Positions 21,083-29,114 of a DNA stretch of 34,074 nt are shown here, piece after piece. Position numbers and translations under genes: made by a program. How positions within the stretch are numbered: the stretch's first letter is position 1; the number at the start of each line of letters is the position of its first letter. The notes under the pieces were generated by a model. It had not been told where the DNA came from, did not search any database, and saw only the letters and a list, made by a program, of their open reading frames with translations. Origin of the DNA: an uncultured Geobacteraceae bacterium (lineage in GTDB: Bacteria > Desulfobacterota > Desulfuromonadia > Geobacterales > Pseudopelobacteraceae); NCBI GenBank assembly GCA_903939115.1, contig CAJAFV010000090.1:1-34074 (forward strand). Reading direction: 5' to 3'.

Positions 21083-22057
21083 TTATTTATGTAACAGCCG
21101 AACATATTCTTCCAGAGAAATAGAACTGTGCCAGTGTCCGCTCAGTTTGCCTATTACGGTCCCGCCAATAAAAAGTGTCAGCACCAGAATAGCGAAAACA
21201 AAACCGGGAACAGCAAAGCGCTTAAAGACACTCATTGAAAGAGCATTATTGAAGCGGCAATGACTGACACATCGCCAGCAGGCGATACATTCCGGTGAGG
21301 CTACGCTCGTTTTGTGCATAACATCAATGTATGTCGGACAAACCTGACTACAGGCGCCACACGAAACACAGTGATCAGCATTTCTTGTTATACGGAGCGG
21401 TGAAAACAGTGCAATCAGTCCCAGTAGCGCCCCATACGGGCACAGGTAGCGACAGAGTGGATTACGCAGAACAAACGAACATAAAACAATGATCAGAATA
21501 ATACCAAACGCAAAAGGTGACATGTGCAGAAAGAAATTCATCAACCGTACATCGGCAATCTTATGATAGTCCGATTGGATGAACTGTAGCAGCGCATCGT
21601 TAGTCATAGCAATAGCTATAAAGTAGATAAAAAAAACCATTAGTACATATTTCAGGCTCCGTAGTGCCACATCCAGCTTGACCGGAAGACGCACGTTGCG
21701 TCGCGTCACTTTGTAGCCTGCTTTCCAGGCGCATTCAGAAAGCGCAGCGACCGGACATATCCAGGAGCAGAAGGAGCGTCTTAGCAGGAGAGAAACGGCA
21801 ATAACAGTAAGAAAAACTATAACTGCCGCCGGGTGGATCGAATTAAACTCGCCCCCCTTGACCCACGATGCTGTTCCCAATAGGCCGGAAATAGGGAGAA
21901 AACCCTCAATACCGTCAGGACGCGCAATTGTAGTCGCACCGGTCGGAGAGCTGACCATCTGAACAAAGGTGTAAAAGCTGAAACAAAGCCATAATAGAAA
22001 ACCAAAGAAGATAAATTGTGTCAAAATACGAAGTGGCTGCATATATCGAGCAGACAT
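21083..22057 (-). CDS. NapH/YccM-like membrane polyferredoxin
   Basis: A 324-aa inner-membrane iron-sulfur protein with about five hydrophobic segments. Two membrane-associated CxxxCP motifs (CSWICP and CRYLCP) and two classical 4Fe-4S motifs (CVSCGACSQVCP and CIACWRC...C) are typical of NapH, YccM and RnfB-related electron-transfer proteins. It should carry electrons between the quinol pool or a periplasmic donor and an unknown partner. No reductase gene is adjacent, so the partner is unknown. The ATG has GGAG six bases upstream. It lies 43 bases after htrA, behind a hairpin, and 18 bases before the RdgC-like gene. Confidence 0.85.
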   Translation of the reverse strand: MSARYMQPLRILTQFIFFGFLLWLCFSFYTFVQMVSSPTGATTIARPDGIEGFLPISGLLGTASWVKGGEFNSIHPAAVIVFLTVIAVSLLLRRSFCSWICPVAALSECAWKAGYKVTRRNVRLPVKLDVALRSLKYVLMVFFIYFIAIAMTNDALLQFIQSDYHKIADVRLMNFFLHMSPFAFGIILIIVLCSFVLRNPLCRYLCPYGALLGLIALFSPLRITRNADHCVSCGACSQVCPTYIDVMHKTSVASPECIACWRCVSHCRFNNALSMSVFKRFAVPGFVFAILVLTLFIGGTVIGKLSGHWHSSISLEEYVRLLHK

Positions 22058-22073
22058 AATGGCTCCAAAACTA

Positions 22074-22094
22074 AGGCGGGTTGTTAGCCCGCCT
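22074..22094 (-). terminator. Attenuator-like hairpin after htrA
   Basis: A 7-bp G/C stem (AGGCGGG / CCCGCCT) has a 7-base loop and, on the minus strand, is followed by TTAGTTTTGG. The T-tract is broken, so partial termination is likely. It would lower expression of the downstream genes relative to htrA. Confidence 0.5.
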
Positions 22095-22100
22095 CCGTGA

Positions 22101-23519
22101 CTACTCGACCTTTACTGCAACGTAATGAGCGCTTCCATCCGGACGCCTGAGTAACAGTCTTACCACATCGCCCTTTTTTAATTTGTTTACAAAAGAGTTG
22201 TAATCTTTCGCTGATTCAGGGCGGTAACCGTTTACTTCAATTATGATACACCCGGCAGTAACACCAACTTCCTCAAGTGGAGAGCCCGGCTTGACTTCGG
22301 TTACAACAATTCCTTTACTGTCTTTTAGCCCGAAACGATCGGCAAGATCCTTACGCACATCTTCAACCGTCAGACCTGTACGGTTGTTCTCGCCGCTGCT
22401 GTCCTGCCCCGCGACCGCCTCTTGATCTTTTAAACGGCCAACGACAAGAGAGATGCTCTGCTTTACTCCGTCCCGATAAATTGTTAACACGACTTTTTTG
22501 TCAACAGGTGTTGCTGCAACGTATCGAGGCAACTCATTGCCCTCGGTAATCTGTTTGCCATCATATTCAACAATGACGTCTCCTGCTCTAAGACCTGCTT
22601 TTTCGGCAGGTGTATCCTTTTCCACTGAAGCGATCAGGGCACCTTTTTCAGATGCGAGACCAAATGACTTGGCTAGGTCAGCAGTAAGCGGCTGAAACCG
22701 AATGCCGAGATACCCCCTGGTTACTTTACCGGATTCACGCAACTGACTGACAGTTGTTTTGGCGATGTTGACGGGAATAGCGAAACCGATTCCGCCGCCG
22801 CCCCCGGCTATAATTGCGGCATTTATTCCAATCACCTTCCCCATGGCGTTGAAAAGAGGCCCTCCGGAATTACCAGGATTTATAGAGGCGTCCGTCTGAA
22901 TAAAATCATCATACGGCCCACTCCCAATTACCCGCCCTTTGGCACTGACAATACCGGCTGTCACTGTATGAGAAAGTCCGAATGGATTACCAATAGCCAT
23001 AACCCATTCACCAACTTCAAGTGTGTCACTATCACCTAATTCAGCAAATGGCAGCAGTTCCTTCTCACTGATCTTGATCAAAGCAAGATCAACCTTCTCG
23101 TCTAAGCCTTTGATTTCTCCCTTGACTTCTCTTCCGTCCGAGAGCTTGACCATCACCTCGTCTGCTCCGTTAACAACGTGGTTGTTGGTCAGAATATAAC
23201 CATCTGAGCTAATAAGGAATCCGGTGCCAAGGCTTTGTTCAAGGCGTGGACGCTGCTGTGGCATCTCGTCGAAATATCGATTGAAAAAGTCATCCAGAAA
23301 GTTATTCCCAAATGGATTTTGCTGTTGTGGTCTACGAGGGTGCTGCTTGGGTGTAATCTTTTTCGCTGTTCTGATGTTTACAACAGTTGGATTCAGTTTT
23401 TTAGCGAGGGCAACAAAATCTGGCGGTTCCATCTTTGCAACTGCAATAGGTGGCTGAGAGAGAATCAAAACGAAAGCTGCGACTGACATATGAAGTACAA
23501 TAAAACGCACAAAAAACAT
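22101..23519 (-). CDS. degP: Periplasmic serine protease, HtrA/DegP family
   Basis: A 472-aa Do-type protease/chaperone for misfolded envelope proteins. A signal peptide covers the first about 28 residues, followed by a proline/glutamine-rich linker. The trypsin-like domain has the triad His114 (TNNHVVNG), Asp144 (KVDLALIKI) and Ser218 (PGNSGGPLF). Two PDZ domains follow, one with GYLGIRFQPLT and KAGLRAGDVIVEYDG, the second with GIVVTEVKPGSPLEEVG. GGGAGG precedes the ATG. It is first in the cluster leading to proB and downstream of a response regulator on the same strand, which may control it. Confidence 0.95.
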   Translation of the reverse strand: MFFVRFIVLHMSVAAFVLILSQPPIAVAKMEPPDFVALAKKLNPTVVNIRTAKKITPKQHPRRPQQQNPFGNNFLDDFFNRYFDEMPQQRPRLEQSLGTGFLISSDGYILTNNHVVNGADEVMVKLSDGREVKGEIKGLDEKVDLALIKISEKELLPFAELGDSDTLEVGEWVMAIGNPFGLSHTVTAGIVSAKGRVIGSGPYDDFIQTDASINPGNSGGPLFNAMGKVIGINAAIIAGGGGGIGFAIPVNIAKTTVSQLRESGKVTRGYLGIRFQPLTADLAKSFGLASEKGALIASVEKDTPAEKAGLRAGDVIVEYDGKQITEGNELPRYVAATPVDKKVVLTIYRDGVKQSISLVVGRLKDQEAVAGQDSSGENNRTGLTVEDVRKDLADRFGLKDSKGIVVTEVKPGSPLEEVGVTAGCIIIEVNGYRPESAKDYNSFVNKLKKGDVVRLLLRRPDGSAHYVAVKVE

Positions 23520-23549
23520 ACGAACCTCCCACTATTTTAATAGGTTATT

Positions 23550-23600
23550 TAACTGTCAAGGGCGGGATCGCATAAGCCACGACTCCGCCCCGGACAGTTA
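23550..23600. other. Imperfect hairpin in the htrA upstream region
   Basis: TAACTGTC (23550-23557) and GACAGTTA (23593-23600) pair perfectly. Inside them GGGCGG pairs with CCGCCC, with a few further pairs around a loop. No U-tract follows on either strand. On the minus strand the distal arm contains TTGACA, the best -35 candidate for htrA, although no good -10 is found 16-18 bases on. It could be a regulatory structure or operator, or an end-of-transcript stem for the upstream response regulator. Confidence 0.45.
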
Positions 23601-23633
23601 CCGTATGTAGGATAAACAATTAATCCAAAAAAA

Positions 23634-24314
23634 TCAACTCGCACTGCCTTCTTTCAGGATATAGCCCTGACCACGAACGGTATGAATAAGTTTGTTAGGG
23701 AATTTACCGTCAACCTTTTTCCGAAGATAGTTGATATAGACATCAATAATATTTGTAAAGGTTTCAAAAGGATATTCCCAGCAGTTATCGGCTATATTGG
23801 CACGCGACAGGACATTACCGGCGTTCCGAACCATATACGCCAGCAGGTTATATTCTTTTGCTGTGAGGACGATCTCGCTCTGGCCTCTCCAGACCTTGTG
23901 ATTAACCGGATCAAGGCGCAAGTCAGCAAAGCGGATTTCAGCACCACGGTCCTGCTCTGACCTTCTGATAAGAGCGCGAACCCGTGCTTGAAGCTCAGCA
24001 AAAGCAAATGGTTTTGCCAGATAATCATCTGCACCGGCATCAAGACCCGAAACGATATCCGTCGTTTCAGCTTTAGCAGTCAACATCAGGACAGGTACCT
24101 GATTACCGGCCTCACGCAGTTCATGCAAAACGGTTATGCCGTCTTTTTTCGGCAACATGCAATCGAGGATGATAAGATCAAACTCACAACTGCTGGCACG
24201 CTTGAAGCCATCAGCACCGTCATGACTGAGAGTCACCTCATAACTGTCATCTTCAAGTCCACGCTTAATAAAACTGGCGACTTTTTTTTCATCTTCTACA
24301 ATAAGAATTTTCAT
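23634..24314 (-). CDS. OmpR/PhoB-family response regulator
   Basis: A 226-aa two-domain regulator. The receiver domain has the acidic pocket at VEDE, phosphoacceptor Asp51 (LIILDCMLPKKDG), Thr79 and Lys101 (DDYLAKPF). The winged-helix DNA-binding domain starts near residue 125, with LTAKEYNLLAYM and the end YINYLRKKVDGK...HTVRGQGYIL. No histidine kinase gene is next to it. Upstream on the same strand (36-base spacer) is ppsR and downstream is htrA, which suggests an envelope-stress role, though that is inference only. A GAGGAG ribosome site precedes the ATG. Confidence 0.92.
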   Translation of the reverse strand: MKILIVEDEKKVASFIKRGLEDDSYEVTLSHDGADGFKRASSCEFDLIILDCMLPKKDGITVLHELREAGNQVPVLMLTAKAETTDIVSGLDAGADDYLAKPFAFAELQARVRALIRRSEQDRGAEIRFADLRLDPVNHKVWRGQSEIVLTAKEYNLLAYMVRNAGNVLSRANIADNCWEYPFETFTNIIDVYINYLRKKVDGKFPNKLIHTVRGQGYILKEGSAS

Positions 24315-24350
24315 TTTAATCTCCTCTTTGTCATAGTATTTACTAAACTT

Positions 24351-25166
24351 TTAATATTCAGCCCCAACACTCATTTCCATGCGTCTCATAATCTCAGAAG
24401 CGGCTTCCTCTACAGATTTATTCGTAATATTAAGAATATACCATTGCTGGTTTTTTCTGTATATCTGACGACATGCTGAAATTTCATCTTCAACATGCTG
24501 GTAGTCATTATAGCTGCCACGTGGACTTTGCCGCATATTTATCAAGCGCGAGGTGCGAATCTCGACAAGTCGCTTCGGATCAATCAAGAGTCCAACGATT
24601 TTTGTCTGATCTATTTCGAACAACTCCTCTGGCAACGGTATGCCAAAAACAATTGGTACGTTTGCAACTTTATAGCCCTTATGGGCAAGATACATTGAAA
24701 GTGGCGTTTTAGAAGAACGGGAGACACCAACGAGAACAAGATCTGCTTTGTGCAGATACCTTGTCTCCTGACCATCATCATGTTTCACAGTAAAATTGAC
24801 CGCTTCAACCCGGCGATAGTACTCGGTATCAATACGATGGAGCAAACCCGGTTTTTCCCGTGAAGGAGCACCGAGATAACGAGACAGGCTGTATATAAGA
24901 GGGCTAAGCAAGTCTACAGTAATGAGCCCGTTCTCTTCAGCAACACGCTCGACGGCTTCGGCTAAAAGAGGGTCCACAAGTGTATAAACAACAAGACCGG
25001 GGGTTAAAGCAGCAACAGACAAGGCATTCTGAACATCTGACTGCGAGCTGACTTTAAAAAGCCGGTGTACGCGTACATCACCATCATAAAACTGCGAGAG
25101 TGCGGCACGAATAACTCGCTCAGCAGTTTCTCCTGTTGAATCAGAAAGAACATATATAGTTTTCAT
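24351..25166 (-). CDS. ppsR: Pyruvate, phosphate dikinase / PEP synthase regulatory protein (DUF299)
   Basis: A 271-aa member of the DUF299/PSRP family, bifunctional ADP-dependent kinase and Pi-dependent pyrophosphorylase. Such proteins switch pyruvate-phosphate dikinase or PEP synthase off and on by threonine phosphorylation. Family motifs are IYVLSDSTGETAERV at the N-terminus, the P-loop-like GVSRSSKTPLSMYLA (about 147-161) and YAHKGYKVAN-type AHKGYKVANVPIV. Which of the two targets it controls cannot be told here, and neither target gene is in the window. No ribosome site is visible directly before the ATG. It is probably co-transcribed with the response regulator 36 bases downstream. Confidence 0.93.
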   Translation of the reverse strand: MKTIYVLSDSTGETAERVIRAALSQFYDGDVRVHRLFKVSSQSDVQNALSVAALTPGLVVYTLVDPLLAEAVERVAEENGLITVDLLSPLIYSLSRYLGAPSREKPGLLHRIDTEYYRRVEAVNFTVKHDDGQETRYLHKADLVLVGVSRSSKTPLSMYLAHKGYKVANVPIVFGIPLPEELFEIDQTKIVGLLIDPKRLVEIRTSRLINMRQSPRGSYNDYQHVEDEISACRQIYRKNQQWYILNITNKSVEEAASEIMRRMEMSVGAEY

Positions 25167-25320
25167 ATTAATTTCATTTACTTACTGTTTAATGAGAATA
25201 AAGACTGCTTTTCTAATGAAAAAGTACCTCCTTTATAGTATGTTGTCAAGTATATTTTGTATTTATTAATGGATAATGCTTTGCCTGCATAAGTAGCAAA
25301 TGTATATGCCCAGATAAATA

Positions 25321-25347
25321 TTGACCAACCATTGCGATAGATATACT
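25321..25347 (+). promoter_or_regulatory. Possible promoter and palindromic operator of the ferritin-like/cytochrome pair
   Basis: TTGACC (25321-25326) and TATACT (25342-25347) are 15 bases apart, a little short. The palindrome CTGTATACAG (25346-25355) overlaps the -10, which suits a repressor site. The AAGGAGG ribosome site of the first gene lies about 10 bases downstream of that. No regulator can be assigned. Confidence 0.4.
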
Positions 25348-25377
25348 GTATACAGACTAAATACTAAGGAGGATTTC

Positions 25378-25875
25378 ATGGGAAGAGAGTATACGCTTCA
25401 AGAGGCTGTCGGTTTGGCAATAAAAGCAGAAAAAGATAGTATGGATTTTTACCGTAGGGCTGCTTCTGTCGCAAAGAATGAGCGGGCTAAAAAAGTTCTT
25501 GATCTGCTCGCTAATGAAGAGGTCGCACATTTGAAAGCTTTTTTTGATCATTACAAGGGGTCAGATTTCGGAGACCTCAATTCTTTTATCAATTCACCTG
25601 TGGATTCAAAAAATCCTACTTACATAAAACTTGAAAAAGCTATTAGCGAAGATATGGTAGAGCAAAAAGCGCTTGAACTTGCTCTTATTGAAGAAAAAGA
25701 TTGTATCGGACAATACACTCAGCTCGCTCAAGGAGTTGTAGACCCGGCTGTGAAGGCTGTATTTAACAGGGTCATAAAAGAAACTCAGTGCCATTACGAC
25801 TTAATTGAATCTGAGTACGCCCATATTATGGGTATGGTTCATGAGTCCGATCAGAATACTTTTGTCAGAGAATAA
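25378..25875 (+). CDS. Rubrerythrin-like ferritin-fold protein without rubredoxin domain
   Basis: A 165-aa four-helix-bundle protein. Helix one begins AVGLAIKAEKDSMDFYRRAA with a ligand-type Glu, and helix two has NEEVAHLKAFF (E48-V-A-H51, the usual ExxH). The second half repeats the pattern with LALIEEKDCIGQY and KETQCHYDLIE, where Glu and His are four apart rather than three. There is no C-terminal CxxC rubredoxin domain, so another electron donor would be needed. A role in peroxide or oxygen detoxification or iron handling is inferred from the family. The ATG at 25378 follows AAGGAGG, and the longer frame upstream is rejected. A small cytochrome gene lies 60 bases downstream. Confidence 0.85.
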   Translation: MGREYTLQEAVGLAIKAEKDSMDFYRRAASVAKNERAKKVLDLLANEEVAHLKAFFDHYKGSDFGDLNSFINSPVDSKNPTYIKLEKAISEDMVEQKALELALIEEKDCIGQYTQLAQGVVDPAVKAVFNRVIKETQCHYDLIESEYAHIMGMVHESDQNTFVRE

Positions 25876-25935
25876 TCAAAGCTATCGATAATTACATGAC
25901 GTGCTACTAATTCAGTTAATAACAAAGGATCTTAT

Positions 25936-26235
25936 ATGAAAAAATTTGCATTCATTGCTATTATTAGCGCACTTAGCTTTTCTACCGTTGTCTGTGCCGC
26001 AGAGCAAAATAGTGATCTGGGAAACGTAACAGGAGGAAATGCTAAAAAAGCACATGGTATAATCGAAAAGAAATGCACTGCATGCCATTCAAAAGATAAA
26101 ATTGATTTAGCTCTTTCGACAGGAAAAAATATGGATGAAATACAAAAGGATATGGAAAAAAGAGGCGTAAAGTTAAACTCGAACGAGCGCGAGGTGCTTG
26201 GTATCTTTTGGAAACAGTCAAAACCGACTAAGTAA
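25936..26235 (+). CDS. Small periplasmic monoheme c-type cytochrome
   Basis: A 99-aa protein with a signal peptide (FAFIAIISALSFSTVVCAA) and one heme attachment site, CTACH, at about residues 53-57. A methionine soon after (KDMEKRG) could be the second axial ligand. It may be an electron carrier in the periplasm. AAAGGAT precedes the ATG, and it lies just behind the ferritin-like gene with no terminator between, so an operon is likely. It is followed by a strong terminator. The specific partner is unknown. Confidence 0.85.
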   Translation: MKKFAFIAIISALSFSTVVCAAEQNSDLGNVTGGNAKKAHGIIEKKCTACHSKDKIDLALSTGKNMDEIQKDMEKRGVKLNSNEREVLGIFWKQSKPTK

Positions 26236-26264
26236 CCTGTGCATATTTAAACTGTTGCACGAAG

Positions 26265-26306
26265 CAAGACAAGGGATTACATGATAAATGGTAATCCCTT
26301 GTCTTG
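26265..26306. terminator. Strong terminator between converging genes
   Basis: A perfect 16-bp inverted repeat (CAAGACAAGGGATTAC / GTAATCCCTTGTCTTG) with a 10-base loop is followed by TTTT. It lies after the cytochrome gene and before the end of the SEC-C gene read from the other strand, so it may serve both. Confidence 0.85.
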
Positions 26307-26317
26307 TTTTGGTATAT

Positions 26318-27181
26318 CTATTTATCGTAACAGCACTTCTTGAACTTCTTTCCGCTACCACATGGACAGAGGTCGTTCCTGCCGACTTTCAGCGAAACGG
26401 ATGGTTGCCTGGCGCCGGAATGATTCTTCTTGCTGAAGGCGTAGATTGACTTAAGTCTGACATGCCGTTTTTGCAGGGTCTCGTACAGGTCGGGAATCTC
26501 ATTTTCCAAGGCGGAGCGCAGGTCGTCAGGTTCCAATGACAAAGATCCAGCTTCCACTATCTTCCACTCTTTATTCTTGTAGTTCACGCCGATACAGCTT
26601 AGCTCTTTTCCTCTCACGTCAGACTCGTCAAAATCAACAACGCTCAGGTTAGTATCGGTGCAGAGACAATGGGGTTGAAGGCAATATTGATCAAAGATGC
26701 GGTATTTTTTTCCTGCCAGCGTTGCATACAAGCGGTCGGCGAACGGCAGCACATCATTGTAGCCTGACATGGCACCGTTACGTTCGATTCTCTGGAAATC
26801 AAAAATGGCATCAATCTCGTCCGGTTTCGCTTCTTCGGTCAGCCGATTCTTTGTTTCAAAATGCTTCCTGGACAATAGATCAAAGTCTTCATCATTCAGG
26901 CAGGAAAGAAATCTTTTGGCAAAGCGCAACTCTTCCAGCAGCGGCTTGTCTTTTTTCATAGGTTCCAAAGAGTTGTCAGAAAGATCGATCTTTACATATC
27001 TGGCAGGGGTTTGAGCATCACTGTCTCCGGCGTCAACAGGCGAAAGGTCAAGCTGAATGACCCTGCAACCACAAGACGGAGTGGGGCAAACGGTGAAGGT
27101 ACATTCATACCGCTCACCATTTTGTTCATTACTTATCAGGGCGATAAGTGATTGAGACTGATTGTCGAAGGATAAGGCCAT
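26318..27181 (-). CDS. SEC-C motif protein of unknown function
   Basis: 287 aa, no signal peptide. The C-terminus carries the zinc-binding SEC-C motif [16 protein letters not shown] as in SecA tails. The N-terminal part has two further cysteine clusters, [12 protein letters not shown] (about residues 31-42) and [11 protein letters not shown] (about 165-175), which suggests more than one metal site. The rest is not recognised. SEC-C proteins without SecA domains are often of unknown role and may bind the ribosome or other proteins. AAGGAG precedes the ATG. The TPR gene lies upstream on the same strand, 54 bases away, and could be in the same operon. Confidence 0.75.
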   Translation of the reverse strand: MALSFDNQSQSLIALISNEQNGERYECTFTVCPTPSCGCRVIQLDLSPVDAGDSDAQTPARYVKIDLSDNSLEPMKKDKPLLEELRFAKRFLSCLNDEDFDLLSRKHFETKNRLTEEAKPDEIDAIFDFQRIERNGAMSGYNDVLPFADRLYATLAGKKYRIFDQYCLQPHCLCTDTNLSVVDFDESDVRGKELSCIGVNYKNKEWKIVEAGSLSLEPDDLRSALENEIPDLYETLQKRHVRLKSIYAFSKKNHSGARQPSVSLKVGRNDLCPCGSGKKFKKCCYDK

Positions 27182-27235
27182 GGAGTCACACTCCTTTTTT
27201 TGATTGACTGCTAATGGTATTGAATCTTTTCAACT

Positions 27236-28453
27236 TCACGCGGTTCTTTTTTCCTCTTCCAGCCTCGAAAGCATCTCTTGCGTCGCTACGTCATCAGGGT
27301 TCTGTTGCAGGGCTATTTTCAGCTGTTCTAGCGCTTCTTCCCTCATTCCCAGCTTGAGATAGGCATTTCCGAAATCTTTGTGAAGATTTTTCAGGTTATT
27401 ATTCAGTTGCACAGCTGCCGAAAAATACGACAGCGCTTCCTTCTTACCCTCAAGCGCCAGAAGGTTTCCAAGTGCGTGATGGACATCAGGAATTGAGGGG
27501 TTGAGTTCAATTGCCTTGAGGTATAACGCACTAACTTTCCCCGAGTCGCTTCCCAATCGATGTTCAACCGAGGCAAGGCCGAAATAAGCCGGAGCAAGAT
27601 TCTTATCCAGTGAGATGGCTTCCAGATAGTTCGTACGAGCGGTTTCATACTCCTGTAACAGTAAATTGATATTGCCGAGATTGATCTTGGCCGATGTGAA
27701 ATCAGGGGCCAATTCTGCGGCTAAAGTGCAATGGACGAGTGCTTCATCAAGCCGGTTTGTCATCATGAGCGCTGCGCCGTAATTGTTTTGACATTTTACA
27801 TGATCCGGGTCCAGCTTGACGGCCTTCTCATAGTACGTAATAGCCTCTGAAAAACGCTTGAGGTCCTGCAGTAACACTGCATACGTATAGATCGCTCCCC
27901 AGTGGTTCGGCGCGTATTTAAGCGCTTCCAGCAGCATTGATTCTGCGTAGTCGTAGAGTCCAAGGTCGTGAAGCGTGTCCCCAAGCTTATGGAGCAGATG
28001 AGCATTTTCAGGGACAAGCCCGGTCGCAATTTCAAAACATACCGCACTTTCCTGAACAAAGCCTTCCTTTTTGAGAATGTCTCCGAAAGAAACGATAATC
28101 TCAGCGACAGCAGGAACGCTGATAAATGGCTCGTTCGTTATCAGGGCAACCAGATCCAGTAAAATTGCACGCGAAATGTTCTCTCCTTCCAGTGAAATGC
28201 GCTGGCTGAGTGAGCGGAGACTTTCCGTTGCTTCAACAATATTCCTCTTGCCGGCCTTAATGGCTGAGGCAAAAAACGGGGCAAGATAGTCGCCTGGGAG
28301 CTCTTCTGTGATCTTCCGATAGTTGCTGAGTGCCAGATCGACTTCACCGCGCAGGTGCATCGACAGAGCGGCGATGAAATCAACTCCTCGAGGTTCTGCA
28401 ATGGACTTATCGGCTTTGTCGTTTGTCCTGAATATGTTATTGAAAAACCCCAT
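27236..28453 (-). CDS. TPR-repeat protein
   Basis: 405 aa, cytoplasmic by lack of a signal peptide. After about 130 residues of helical sequence, around eight tetratricopeptide repeats follow. Examples are LGDTLHDLGLYDYAESML, YAVLLQDLKRFSEAITYYEKAV, NYGAALMMTNRLDEALVH and the last, FGNAYLKLGMREEALEQL. TPRs mediate protein contacts, and the partner is unknown. The ATG at 28453 (MGFFNNIF) is chosen over an upstream start because it has an AAGGA site and because the earlier segment runs toward the tRNA terminator. It is downstream of tRNA-Arg and upstream of the SEC-C gene. Confidence 0.85.
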   Translation of the reverse strand: MGFFNNIFRTNDKADKSIAEPRGVDFIAALSMHLRGEVDLALSNYRKITEELPGDYLAPFFASAIKAGKRNIVEATESLRSLSQRISLEGENISRAILLDLVALITNEPFISVPAVAEIIVSFGDILKKEGFVQESAVCFEIATGLVPENAHLLHKLGDTLHDLGLYDYAESMLLEALKYAPNHWGAIYTYAVLLQDLKRFSEAITYYEKAVKLDPDHVKCQNNYGAALMMTNRLDEALVHCTLAAELAPDFTSAKINLGNINLLLQEYETARTNYLEAISLDKNLAPAYFGLASVEHRLGSDSGKVSALYLKAIELNPSIPDVHHALGNLLALEGKKEALSYFSAAVQLNNNLKNLHKDFGNAYLKLGMREEALEQLKIALQQNPDDVATQEMLSRLEEEKRTA

Positions 28454-28490
28454 GGTGTCCGTCCTTTTTTTTAGAGGTATTGTAATAAAA

Positions 28491-28522
28491 AAGCGGGTCA
28501 CAAAATCTCTGTGAACCCGCTT
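28491..28522 (-). terminator. Terminator after tRNA-Arg
   Basis: Read on the minus strand, AAGCGGGTTCAC pairs with GTGACCCGCTT (one bulged base) around a nine-base loop and runs into TTTTTT. It lies 7 bases after the CCA end of the tRNA. Confidence 0.85.
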
Positions 28523-28528
28523 GTTTTA

Positions 28529-28605
<77 letters not shown>

Positions 28606-28658
28606 ATAACGGTTTACATACAGCTTATTTTTCTTTCAGCTCTCAGACGGGGTGTTAA

Positions 28659-28754
28659 TTATCCTACAGCTGAAACGCCACATTCCTGGAGCATGACCGA
28701 AAACGTATGGCGTATTGATGTGGAATGCGTTTTAAATAACTGGCCGTTTATTGG
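28659..28754 (-). pseudogene. Possible tyrosine-recombinase (integrase) remnant
   Basis: Between two stops on the minus strand is a 31-codon stretch containing THSTSIRHTFSVMLQECGV, which resembles the RHTF box of phage-type integrases (HxLRHTFA..LL..G). There is no ATG, the frame ends in a stop on both sides, and no other integrase motif is found nearby. It lies 54 bases upstream of tRNA-Arg, a usual integration target. It could be chance. Confidence 0.25.
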
Positions 28755-28991
28755 TTAATCAAGGAACATTTTGACGCTGCCAAATGGTTTATCAGTTTTA
28801 GGGTTTATCGTCAACCATTCACTGGCCACTCTCTCCATTTTATCTTGAATAGCTGAGGATCAGTTCTTTTTTGTCGTCTGGAGTTGTTGCCACCAATAAA
28901 GCCAGATCCTTGAGTTTGGGGATGGACAAAAAAATCTAGGCGGGATAGCCATGGGGACTTGGCGCTGGTGAGATTCAGTCCGATCTTCTGG

Positions 28992-29019
28992 TTGTAATTA
29001 TTTATTATAGCAGTATAAT
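28992..29019 (+). promoter_or_regulatory. Promoter of the ankyrin-repeat gene
   Basis: TTGTAA (28992-28997) and a perfect TATAAT (29014-29019) are 16 bases apart. The leader to the ATG at 29115 is about 90 bases. Between the tRNA and this promoter (28606-28990) I see no intact gene, only the possible remnants described separately. Confidence 0.6.
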
Positions 29020-29114
29020 GCTGCGCTTGATTTCTGTTTTAGGAGCTGTCTTATGTGGCAATGATAATGTGATGATTGATTTTGAAATCAGGGAGGGAAA
29101 CAAAAATTAGAACT

